This document shows positions 24,301 through 36,500 of a DNA stretch of 64,000 nt, one piece after another; the first letter of the stretch is position 1, and each line of letters begins with the position of its first letter. A program made the position numbers and the translations under genes. The DNA lies in contig NC_064540.1 in NCBI RefSeq assembly GCF_023856365.1, forward strand, positions 13,665,191-13,729,190, read 5' to 3'. A model generated the notes under the pieces. That model was not told where the DNA came from and did not search any database. It saw only the letters and a program-made list of their open reading frames with translations. Source of the DNA: Brienomyrus brachyistius. Lineage: Eukaryota; Chordata; Actinopteri; Osteoglossiformes; Mormyridae.

Positions 24301-27300
24301 TTGGGGTCGGGGGGGGCACCACTCCCACGAGGGCCCCTACTGGGGTACCTGCTCTCGGGGCAGCACCCTGCTGCTGCTGGATCAGCCGCTCCTGCTGCTC
24401 CACCACTTTGGCCGCCCGCTCTGAGGGGAACAGCAAGACGCACCACCGTATGATTGGGCTGTAATCGGCATCTGACTGACCTGAAATGGCCAGCAGAGCA
24501 GCTTCCCGCATAAACTCTACAGTGTACAAATTAAGAGTAAAGAGCGGCCGACACTGGAGATTAAGTAAAAATGTCGGACGTGAGCTGCCTTCCATTTCCC
24601 GACTCATGTGGTGGGATTAGCTGTTTCACATTCATTGGATCTGAACTATGCTACTACAAGAGCTGGAATATATGATCATTTACTGTAGCTGGAATCATTT
24701 GGTAGATCACTGAAAAAATCCATTTGAGGATTTCACACTGATATTAGCTCATAGGAGTTGCGCTGTATTTTTACTGAAATATGCTGATATATGTAAATCT
24801 GAGCAGTCTCTTAATGAATGAAATTAACATTTTCTGGAGGAAGAGATAAGTAAAAATCAGCTTGAAAGTCACTCCACTGTCAACCACTAACATTAAAGTA
24901 GTCTTTCACAAGTGTAAGATGTAGCTAATGGGTCTTTTCCTTGCCTTCATACTCCGCTTTCTTGTTAGCCTCCAAATTCCTCCACTCAGTGCCCACGAGA
25001 CGGCTGAGCTCCCCGAAGGAGAAGTCAGGGTGCCGGGCCTTGATGACGGCTCGCATCTCGCTGCTGAACAGGATGTAACCGCTCATGTTGATCTTCCTCT
25101 TTGAGCCCTCTTTTTTGCATAGGCCTTTCATCAGTTTTGGCGTTGACTATGGTTGAGGAACATGGGGAGGATTATACTCACTTAGCATGTAGCATTATGG
25201 GTCTACACAAGGGCGTCAGAAGCATTTTGAATGTGGGGGGGGACACACTGACATAAAACTAATATTTTATGTTAAATGTTTAGGGGTCCAAATGAATAAT
25301 TATGATATGTGAGGGGGACACGTCCCCCTCAGATTTAATGGCGGAGACGCCCATGGGTCTATTTTGCAACACTTGGGTTCGCTTGCCTGCGTAGGTGTGT
25401 AAGGCATCATGTCCAGGTCGCCTGCTAGAGACGTCTGTAGCTGTGGCATTACTTGAGCGTCTACCAACTCTCCATCCTCATCTCCAAGGTCATCCAGCTC
25501 CTCATCGGTCATGTCGGCAAACTTGGCCTCTAGTTCCTGGATCTTCCTGTCCAACAGTGGAGATGGTTCCTTCTGGGGCACAATAAGCTTCCTGACAGGA
25601 AAGGAATATGCAACAAAATAAAATCAAATGCAGCTCTTGTTGAACTGCAGTTGTCATGGGCAGCCTGGAGCTTGTTTCAGCATCTTCTACATCCTGCATG
25701 TCACATGTACACGTATTAGCTGGCTTATTTTGAAAGCTCCTGATGGACACAGAAAATCAGTGTTTAACAAGGGTAACAAGCCAATGACAACCAATAGCAA
25801 AAATTGACATAAATATCTTAATTGTCTTGACAATGTTTCTCTTAAGCTTAGGACAGCTGTAAGTAACTGGTGTTGATATTAAAAATTACTGCAATATTAC
25901 ATCCATTTCATTTTGTGGAATTTTCTTTCTTGACAAGACTTAAAATGAGCATTTATTCCTTATTGTCTAAATTACAGGACTAGTTTGACTAACAAGTACA
26001 AATCACAAGCTTCTCTTGACCTGAAGTAGTAGATCTCATCATCAACCACTTTGGCTGATAGAGAAAAGCGCTTCAGGCCCTTAAATTTCTTCATCTGCTT
26101 CTCGCTCTCAATATAGCGGCTCTCGCAGAGCAGCACGTCGTCCTCGGGGATCTCCGTCGGTCGACAAGAGAGGTACTCCTTGAAAGAGGACACTGCACAC
26201 TTCCCTGTGGGCAGACCATGTCAGACAGTGGGGGTACATCATCACTGAAAACGTTTATGATATTAAACCCTGATATGATTCTTTCAAATCTGGTCACTAT
26301 CAGAGGAAAAGAGGACAGAATGGATACTCTTAGTCATATCATTGCCGGTTTTATTCTGGAATAAAAACAGTGATATTAGATCCTCTTTGAAAAAATACAT
26401 GCAAAGATTTTCTCCTGTTGACATTTGTAAGGTTGAAAACATCTGATCAACGGTAACATAAGGATCATTGAAACTGAGTGGAGACTGAAAAGTGCCACTC
26501 ATAAGTATGTAGGATTGACTACCTATAATGCAGGTCATGGGACAGGACTCCTCCATGTTGCTCAGGAACACCTCCTTCTTGTAGAACATCTTTGTCGGCT
26601 CATGTTCGGTCTCCTCTGGATAAATGAAGATCGGCCCAAAGAAATATGCAGCACCATCACGCACCCACATCTTCTCGATCCTGCCAGGAGCAAGATTCAC
26701 GACTAAGCAGTTCAGCAAACCAACACAACTGCGCCATAATATAGCCAAACGCTTAAAACATCTTCAGAAATGAACCATATATTTAGTCAATTAGCATGAG
26801 GCATAATACGAATAGCTTGCTACAAATTGCTAAACAAAACGGAACTTTTTATATTACAAAATTTTAATAGGAATTCTATATTTAGAAAGGGTTAGGATTA
26901 TTTATGCACAACATACCGTCCTACTCTGTGCCGCACAAGGCCATGTGATCGTATGTAGACATAGTCGCCTATTTTCAGCCAAACGTCATTGTAGCGAAGC
27001 TGCTCGTAGTACTGACATCCTGGCTCTCCATTGCTCACATCCAATGGCACATCCTCTCTCTCCTGGAAACCACAACGCATGCATTTAAAGTATATTTTCT
27101 TCTTGACTAAAAGCGTGCATAATATGGTCTTCCTGTAACGACCCTTACCCATTAGTTTTGGGTCGAAGGATTGTCTGAATTCTCACCTTATCAATGACGG
27201 CACTGACACCTGCTCCTCTGGCTTCATCGGCCATCTCTGCTGATTTCTCCTGCTCATTGTTCCGGGCATTGGCAAACATGGATGCAACTCTCACCACAGG

Positions 27301-30300
27301 TAATGGCACATCGCGCGGGGCCAACCTGACAGAGCTCGGTGGCATCGTCCACATCTTAATCTTCTTGAAGGACTTTGTCTTGGCTGAGTAACGTGACTCG
27401 CAAACGAAGACATCATCCGCCTTGAAGCCCTCTGGATGAAGCTTGAAGTACTCCTGCAGACAGCCCCACTTCCATTACTGACTAAACTCAGCTACAGATC
27501 ACCCATAAACCCACAGTTGAGCCTCCTGTGAAGCTGTAACTCATAAAGTTCACCCACCCCAAACAAAGAGGAACACACACCCATCCTTCCATTGAATCTA
27601 ACCAACACCAGTAGACACTGCTAGGCTTTACCTTCACAAACATGACCACACATTTGCCCAGAATTTTGCTGACAGGAACTTTACTGTAGTAATCACTCTT
27701 GAACACTTCCTTCTCCAGGAACTTGCGTGTGGCTAGATGGAAGGTTTCATTTGGCCTGTAGAACCAGCAGCCATAGAGCCACTTTTCACCTGGAATAAGT
27801 AGAAAATACCTACAATTCATCACACTGAATAAAACTTCCTGGATGAGAAGAACATTTACTAATGTCAAGAGGAAAACCGGTTCTAAAGGTGAGAACTCAA
27901 GTGTGTGACTGCAGCCAGAACATTTTCAGAATGTTTCAGTGACCGACTGGAGGCAGCACTTACCAGCATCGTCCTGCCAGAGACGCTCGATGCAGACGAT
28001 GTGTGGCTGCAGGTTGGGCTCCGCTGGCTGCACGTAGACGTGGTCCCCTATGCGATAAGTGCTGTCCTCAAAGCTGCAGTCCTGGCTGAAGGTGCGCCGG
28101 AGCCCTGGAGTCAAGTCTTCGCCTTTCTCAGCCTCTGTGGGTTACCGTTAATCAGGTTACATTAACATGGGCTATCTGTTCAACATGGAGCTAGCTTAAG
28201 TACTGTGATGGGATGAACCTCTTTTCTCCTCCTCTCTCTTCAGCTTGTCTTCCTCGATCTCTTTGGGCAGCTTCTCCTTCTTCTCCCTCTCCACGTCGCC
28301 ATGGAGGTGCTTTGCGGTATAGCTGAGTGCTGGTGTGAGCAGGATCTCCCCATTCTTGCAGAGCTTGTCCCGCATGTGGATGAAGAAACTCTGCAGCTCC
28401 ACAGCATCCTCGAAGATCTCAGAGTCCGTCCTACGGAGGAATGGCCACAGAGTGTTTCATGAATGTTCCGTCAGACCAGTCTAATTCCTATGCCATTTTC
28501 AGCTTCTCGTCTATGTACACCACAAGCAACATCTAAGTATGGCACTTACCTTTTAACTATTAACAGAATCTCCCAGAAACAAATTTAAAACCTTAAAATA
28601 AAAAAAAGAGGATTACAATTGTCTTCAATTGAAGAAGGTATTTATCTAACCTGTGAAGTCGTCTTGCTTTCTCTAGCATCTCAAACATCTGTTCTTGGAA
28701 GACGTCTAGTCTCTTATATCTCCCGTGGTCCATGTTGTTCCTAATGATCTCAAAGCTGAGAAGTGGCTTGTTGGGATCGGCTGGATCTCTAGCGGGGATC
28801 TCTGCCAAAGAGTCACTGTAGCAGCGACCTTCATCATCCTGGTGACCCAGGACAGAGACAAAGAGGGTGCGGATGAGCTCCTGGATCAGTAGCGAAACGT
28901 TAGGGACGTGGGCATCTTCTCCACCCTCCAAGGACTGCCGGGCCTCCAGTATGACCTTGTGCAGGACCAGGGCATCCTTGTAGATAAGCGACTCTGGCTC
29001 GTTGTACGTGCAGGCATTGTTGAACATGAGCACAAAGTCCTCAACCAGGGAGTCCACGTCCAGGTACTTGTTAGCCATCACATGGTTCCAGAGTTTCTCC
29101 ATATCCATGGGCTTCTTGATGGTGATATAGTAGTCGGGGAGTTCGGTGCGAGATGGCAGGCGTTGGAAGATGGCGCTAAGACGACGACCTCGTTTGTCTG
29201 TGTAGTTCTTCACGGTTTCATAGAGCTCATTCAGTTTCTGCTGTAGAGGCGTCAGGTACTTAGATTTCTTTGGAGAAATACCACTCTTCCCTGGAAGCAC
29301 AGAGTTGAACATGACTATCATTGCTTGGAATATAACAAGATCATTCTTGCAGCACTTGTACCTTGTATTGGCAGCTTTGGATTGGGAAATGATTACATTT
29401 TTTATACATTTTCTTATAAATGTTCCAACATCCCTCGGACAGACAGCAGCTAAAGAGATTTTTACTGATGGGCACATACTTATTTTCAGTTTGGGAGAGG
29501 CCATGTCATCATCATCAGGCATGGGGCCTAGCTCCTTCCTCTTGTCCTTCATTATCTTCTCCAGAATGTTGGCGTCATTGTAAACCTACCAAGCAATAAT
29601 GAATGTTCTTTACTAATGCAAAAATGATTGGTTGACATTAGGGATATTTTTACCTTGGGTCTGAAACAGGTTTTCTGAATAAGGCTGTTTTTGTAAATCA
29701 TACTTCGTCATATTCACATTACACCATTACAACCACTACATTTATTCATTTATTTATTGTAAATTATTTAGGCAGCTTTTGCTTTCACACATTTGCTACA
29801 CTTATTATTCCTACTGTTCCCTTATTAGCAAACAATTCCTGATCCTTTGGTTCGTAAAAAGACACTTTGATATTGATCTGACATGGCAGGTGCACAATGT
29901 ATCAAGCCCGACGTCTTCGCCCCGAGACCCACCTGAGAACCTTCTTCGTTGTAGTGACGTGCATTACGGAACATGAGCCTCATGTCTTCCACAAGCGACT
30001 CCTCGCTTAAATACTTGTCAGAGCGGATGTTGTGCTCGATGGTCTTGAGGTCCATGGGCTCCAGAATGATCTTATAGTAGTCGGGGTAGTCCTTCTTGGA
30101 GGGCTTGACCATGAAGAGACTGCAGAGCCGACGGCCCGTGCCTTGCTCGCGGGCGTCTGCCACTGCGCGGTAGATCGCCTTCATCCAGCTCTTCTTCGTG
30201 TTCTTCTTGTGGCTGTTAGTCACAGGAGTCAAGGTGGTGGCACTTTTCATCTCATCTCTCTTCACACACACGTCTGGCCTAAAGTACTGCTAACCATAAC

Positions 30301-30527
30301 CCTAACTCATTCACGCCACAACCACCTAAGAAGACTACACCAGTAATGGCTAAAAAGACATTCTGACAGCAGATGAAAGTCACAGATTTTCCTTGGTTCT
30401 CCATCTTATATTAATCTTGTGGATGTCAGATTTTGTCAGTTGGTTGCAAGCATGCACAATTATGCACATGCACACATGCGTACATGCAAACACAAACGCA
30501 CACGCACACACACACACACGCACACGC

Positions 30528-30579
<52 letters not shown>

Positions 30580-33500
30580 AGTACCTCTTCCTCTTGCCGC
30601 TGCCAGTGTCTGACATGGAGGACACCACACACTCTTGGTCTTCCTCTTCTCTTTTCAACAGTTCCTTCCTCTTCAGCTAAAAGACAGCAAGACTAAGATG
30701 CACACACATTGCTTTCCATAATTAATAAGGCTCTCTCGCCTTCTCTAGCTCTCATGTGGCCAAGGGAAGGAAAGCAACTGTCCATTAAAAAATGTTAACA
30801 TTAGACATATGCGAATTAACACAGTCCTTTTTGAAAGCAAAAGACTCATGTAGGGCACAGAAACGCACAAACCCAAAAATATTAATAAGCACATAAATAT
30901 TAATCAGCTTCACACAATAGATGCTCTCTCTGCTACACAGATAGATAGATAGGTTGGTTCATCGGTTGGTTGGTCCGTCTGTCGGTCCTTCGTTCTGTCT
31001 GTTTGTCGGTCCAACCATTGGTCCGTCAGTCGGTCAGTGTGTCCGTCTGTCCTCTAACCACTTATCCTGGTCAGGGTTGCAGGGGGACCTGGAGCCTATA
31101 TTAGGGACCACAGGGCATCCTAGACAGGATACCATTACAGAGAGCTATGGCAAATTAATAGTTAACAGGTTGAAGACAGAAGCAGTACCTTACCTGAGCA
31201 GTCAGGAAGACCGTGCTTGAACAATAACACTTCCACTATTAGCATTCGGCAATTCGACACTATTAATTATATTTACATTCTGCCGATCTTAAAGACATTA
31301 AAGGGGATGTTTAAATGCATGGCTCCAATAAACTTTATAGTCTGTTAACAAATGACATATAATGACCACATGTTCTCGAAAACAGTGGAAAAAACATCAA
31401 CAGCCTCATATATCCATAGACTACACAAATGCACAGAGAGACACAAATACCTCCTGCAAAGGTCAGAACATACAGGATGGGAGAGTGACCCTCAGTGACT
31501 GGAGAACCATGTCATCAGTGTTTAAGTGTTAAGCAGACCCTTGAACATCCTCTAAAATTTAGACCCATGCTGGAAATTGCATAAGCATGAACAAAAAAAA
31601 ATACTCCCGTGAGAGACTGACAAAGATTAGGAAGCATCACAATTGGGTTTAAGGCCCAAATTTACCAAGAATCTTGTGACGAAACCAACCTGAAGGATCT
31701 GCTGCAGCTTTATGACCCGCTTGTAAATGGGCGAATGTGGCAGGTTGTACTGCTTGGCATTCTCAAACATCAGAGTGAGGTCTGCACCTATCTGCTCCAC
31801 ATTCTCATACTCGTTGTTCATCATTTTGGTCCTGCAGATGACATCAGAACAGAAGTTCACTGTCATATTCACATTTATGGGGGTGCTTATAAATAAAATA
31901 CTTAAACTCTCAGTGGGATAACAACAGGGTCCTGCCCTACTAAGGCAAAACCCCATAACTGCATATATGATCAAAGTAACTGAGTTATGACTGAAATCAA
32001 GGCCCTTGGGCTCAGTTTTGATAAAATATCTTAGTTCAACTGTGTGCAGATCTGAAGGAGACAGAGAGTGTGAAAATGGCAGTAACTTCCAAAGCTACGC
32101 TAAAACCAAGACAAGACGGCCTTTTTTCTCAGCTTCGGAGTCAGCAAAGAGATCACAGTGTTTGCCTTTGTAGAGCAGTATACAGGAACATTGCTTCCAC
32201 CAGCAGAATCATTTCATCTTGGAAACTCCACACAACGACACCTCAGTTTCACTTACGGCCAATAACCGCAAATGTCATAGTTGAATTTTGCTCAAGGTGA
32301 CCTACCGGATCTGCTGGAAGGAGATGGGTTGCTTGATTTGGTGGAAGTAGTCAGGGTACTCTTTCCGAGAGGGTAACTGCAGGAAGGGCTCAGCGATCAG
32401 TTGGCCCTGGCTGTTCCTGCCAGTGCGCACGGCCTCATACAGCTGGAAGATGGGGCTGCTCACGTCCAGACTGGAGCTCATGCTCTCTGCCTCAGACTCC
32501 CCCTCATCGTAGCGAACAGCCCCTGGAGAAGTCGCAAGTCAAAAGGTGAGCCATCTACCCTCTAGACCCTGGTCCTCACCCATATGTTCCATGGTTTTCT
32601 ATACTGGCACACAAAGGCCAATGGCAAAAAAAAAAACACACACACACACACGGCAAGGACATACCGGCAAGCAGGGCGTCCTCATCGCTCTCGGAGCCGT
32701 ACTGCAAGGCCATGGTGATTGCAGAGAGACGGTCACCCTGGACAGACCTCCGATTCCTCATGCAGAGAAACCCCACCGTCATCCATGTGAGACATTTTAA
32801 ACCGAAATCTCCACAAAGCCATACCTCACATTTCAGATCAACAAGTCAATACAATAATGAGTCTCCATACCTGATGCGGAGACTGGATTTAGTGGGCTCA
32901 GCGTGTTCGATTTCCATTTTTCTCTGTGTGAAAATCTTCTTGATGGTGTTTGCATCCTTTAAATGAATGTAACAAATTACTTGTAAGTTTTAAAACTGCT
33001 GAACAAATAAAAATAAACTGATAGTAATGAAAGAGTGGTGACGTGTGTGCCTGTAATACCTTAAAAACCTGCGAGCCTGGCTCATTGTAGGTCTTGGCAT
33101 TTTTCACTAGCAGATCTATGTCCTTTGCCATAGAACTGACACCTTTGTAGTAGCCCATCTAGGTCAAAAAAATTAAAAATCAAAGTCCCCAATTTATGTG
33201 TTTTACTTAGAAATAAAATTGTAATGCATGTAAAAAAAAAAAACAAATGGAATAGATCAGATAAGATATAGTTTATTAATCTCGGAGGGAAATCTATTCA
33301 TCCTATAACAATGTGAATCATAAACAATTAATTTATAGTCAGCATGATGTTAGAACACACCTGTATCCTCTGCCCGATGGTTCTCAGATCGATTGGCTCC
33401 TTAATTACAGAATAATAGTCTGGGTATTGCTGAAACAAAAACATTCAGAATCTGACCACTGCTAACACTGAAAATCTTATTGAACAAGCAAGACAGACAT

Positions 33501-36500
33501 GCTGCATTTGAGTTTACCACTTTTGAAGGGAGTTTCTGGAAGAGCTCGCTGATCAGGTGCCCTGATGGTTCGGCGAAGGTCATCACTGCCTCCAAAAGCT
33601 GTTCAAGGACTTCCTTCAGACAGCCGGTCGGAGTCTGATTTGGATATACACAGGCAGAGAGGCCCTCCTCTCTCTTAGACAGAACTTTCCAGATTCATTA
33701 CAAGCAACATGCAGCAGGTCGCACTGCATTTCCTTCTACAATAACGTTATGGTACTAACTTGTAATATATCACACATTAAGAAAATAAGGATAAAATACT
33801 TCTTGATATCATCTAGATTTTCAAAGGTCTCAAAGGAATTTGCCTGTGGAGAAAAGCTCTTCCGTAAAGAGCTCTCCTGTAAATGTTTCACATAAAGAAT
33901 CGTCACTAAAGCACCTGACCTCTTCTTCAGTAGAGGTCCCAGCATTTTCCTGGATATCCTCCCCTTCATCATCATCATCTTCATAACCACCTCGCTGCAC
34001 AAATTCATTCTTTGTGCGCAAGTACAAGTTCCACAGCTTGTAGGCAGCCTTGAGTTCTGGGCTATCAGCCTACAGAGAAAAGGACACCCGAAATACCACG
34101 TGTGACCCTCCCCGTTTGGTCAAAAAACAACAATGGCTTTGCTGACCATTCAAGTGAATGTGATACATGCCTTGTAATAAGCCTTGGCGTTGTTGAATAA
34201 GAGCTGAAAATCACTGGTGAGCTGTTCAACGTCATCATACTCCTCCATCTTCAGCTTCTGCTGGATCTTCATCATGTCTATAGGCTGAGTCACAACTTCA
34301 TAGTATTCCGGCTGGTTCCTTTGCACAAAAAAATAAGCAGGGGAACATCACTTCTTGCAAATTCATAACTACATTCTCTAGGCATGCATTGTTATACACC
34401 TGATGTTTCAAATACAGGTAAATGCAGAATTCCTACCTTCTCTTAGGCACTCTGATGAAGAGCTCGCAGAGCAATCTCCCATGGTCATCCTTGTAATCCC
34501 GGACGGTATTATACAGCTCATGACACACGGCAATCTGGGAACACGGATGTACCATGTCAGCCAGCTAACAACAGGTAACGAGTAAGAGAAATTAACATGA
34601 CTGAACCTCCCTTGAGAGTATTTCTGTTTTCCGCGGTCTGCTCCTTTGTCAATCAAAGCAAACATGAGGATACAGCAGGAAAAAAATGACTCAAACAGAC
34701 ATTAGGCAGGGATTCTGCTGAAAGCATCACGTAAAACAGAGATTTCAGGTTCCAAGCTCTAAGTTAAACGCACAAAGAAGTGTGGGCGGCTTCACCTCCA
34801 CATGGTGAGTGGGCCATAAAGAGCTGTCTTTCAGTCTTAAACTTTGTTAGTACAATGCAACTCTTCAGTCATGTGTTTATATAGACACAAAGATGTACAA
34901 GGTTTTCAAAGTAGCAAAAAAAAAAAAAACACAATCACAATTCCCTTGTATTCAAGAATAAAGCCAATAATTCATATTTATTGTGATTGATATGAAGGTA
35001 CCTTAGTAAAATGCAGTTTTTTTTCCAAAAAAATTATTTTATGGCCATTTTTTTCTTAAAAACATTGTTATGTATCCATGCTCCGACTAGGAGAAACAGA
35101 ACTGCACAGAAAAAAATGACAATTTTATTTTAAATGCAACAAATTTCATGTGTCACCGGTACACCTCAAAATCTGTCGAAGATCTTTAACAAAATGTTTC
35201 TGTACATATTGCAAAAATCTATGAAAATCTTTCACTTCATCCCTTGAGATGTGTTTTTGTCTGAGCGAGGTGGTTATGAGGTGGTTTGGTATTTTAATAT
35301 GAAATACTGGTGTTGTACTGAATGACGGATATTGTTGCCCTGAATAACACACATCACTTCAGTCTAGAAAATATCAATTAGCAATTAAATTATTATTATT
35401 TTTTGTAGGTATTTTAAGGCATAAAACTGTGTAAAGAAAAAAAAAAAAACGATATTTGAATTATGCTGACTTCCTGAAGAAATGACTCACTAAATGACAG
35501 AACATAGGCTTTATTGTGGAACATAGTTAAACCGACATGAGGTACAATTTCATCCACATAATATTAAATCAGCATTCATTATCATAATCTGTGAATTTTC
35601 CTTTTAAGTGGTTTCACTGACAAGGAGAGGCATTCTTCTGTTGCTGTACCTGCATGTTTGGTTCTGAAACTCCTCTACTGGAGCATCGCACATGCAGGAA
35701 ATGCATACTCGGTAGCAGAAGCAGGATACTTCCTGATGGTAGATTTTTCCATGTGCCTCTGAGATGATCTGGGGGATTTTTAAGGCTCCTTTGACAGCTG
35801 GCAAGTAATTTGGAACTGCTTCATCAAATTGATTAATCTCACCCTCAGCAATCCAGAAGTACTTTATGCTTGACTGTGTTTTGTCTGTGGTATAGAGCTC
35901 TCGATGGCACTCTGCTCAGACGGTAAAAATTCTTCTTCTATATTGCGGGACGGAACACAATTTCTTCTTGAGATCACAGACAATGGAAGTCAGTAACTCA
36001 GAAACGCTTGAGGTTTTCGGCAGCCCACTTTGGTTCAGTCTATCAACTAGGAGTTTCACATTCACATGATGAAGACACGGACAGGTGCTGTGGTAATGGG
36101 CCTTTGGCGCTGCAAAATGAAATGACCACAATCGCAAAAATTGTCTGTATGACAGCAATCCCAACCACCTCTGAATTGTATTCTACGTGGAGTTGTTGAA
36201 GAGATTTCATGAGTGTGCACTTCTTAAATTTCTTTTTTGGGTGACTGTCACTTCCCTGAAAGAAGGTGGCTAGTGTCATCTCTACCGAGAAACGTAATGA
36301 CCCGTGTTTTCCTCACCAAAGACATTTTTGTGGCCCTGGTGGCCTGTTTTCTTTTTCAAATTTTGATTGTGTTTTAATTAGTTTGACCTTTGCATTTGTT
36401 GTTTTTTTGTTCTACAGTACAACCTCGTTAGAATGGACTCGCTTATAATGGAATATCATCTATAACGGACGAGGTCCACTGGTCCCAGCCTTGCACCTTT

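Larger units (their letters stand above)
18363..24420 (-). other. pbrm1: pbrm1 C-terminal exons (Gln/Pro-rich region and conserved tail)
   Basis: Five exons: 24420-24265, 23816-23667, 23063-22996, 18978-18765 and 18535-18363. The first encodes a Gln stretch followed by [20 protein letters not shown]. The next two are less conserved and include [12 protein letters not shown]. The last two encode [24 protein letters not shown] and the invariant tail with [19 protein letters not shown]. The stop codon is at 18363-18365. A minus-strand AATAAA at about 18,207-18,213 gives a short 3'UTR of about 150-170 nt. Confidence 0.92.
28219..34534 (-). other. pbrm1: pbrm1 exons encoding bromodomains 1-6
   Basis: These exons encode six tandem bromodomains, at about residues 48-155, 180-285, 345-460, 490-600, 630-745 and 755-880. 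The acetyl-lysine-binding Asn loop is visible in the first five: FNNAKAYYK (exon 34318-34171), [12 protein letters not shown] (33158-33060), [10 protein letters not shown] (31831-31690), [12 protein letters not shown] (30242-29933) and [12 protein letters not shown] (29290-28651). The sixth domain, starting after [12 protein letters not shown] and crossing into exon 28430-28219, has [12 protein letters not shown] where the Asn loop should be. As in other PBRM1 proteins it therefore probably does not bind acetyl-lysine in the usual way. An acidic linker (EDDDDEGED) joins domains 1 and 2, and [17 protein letters not shown] joins domains 4 and 5. Confidence 0.95.

Noticed and set aside
28908..29246. 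112-codon plus-strand frame opposite pbrm1
   Set aside because: Shadow of the 640-nt pbrm1 bromodomain-5/6 exon on the other strand.
30380..30696. Cys-Val and Thr-His repeat frames
   Set aside because: Translation of the (CA)n microsatellite; overlaps the genuine pbrm1 exon 30676-30585 on the minus strand.
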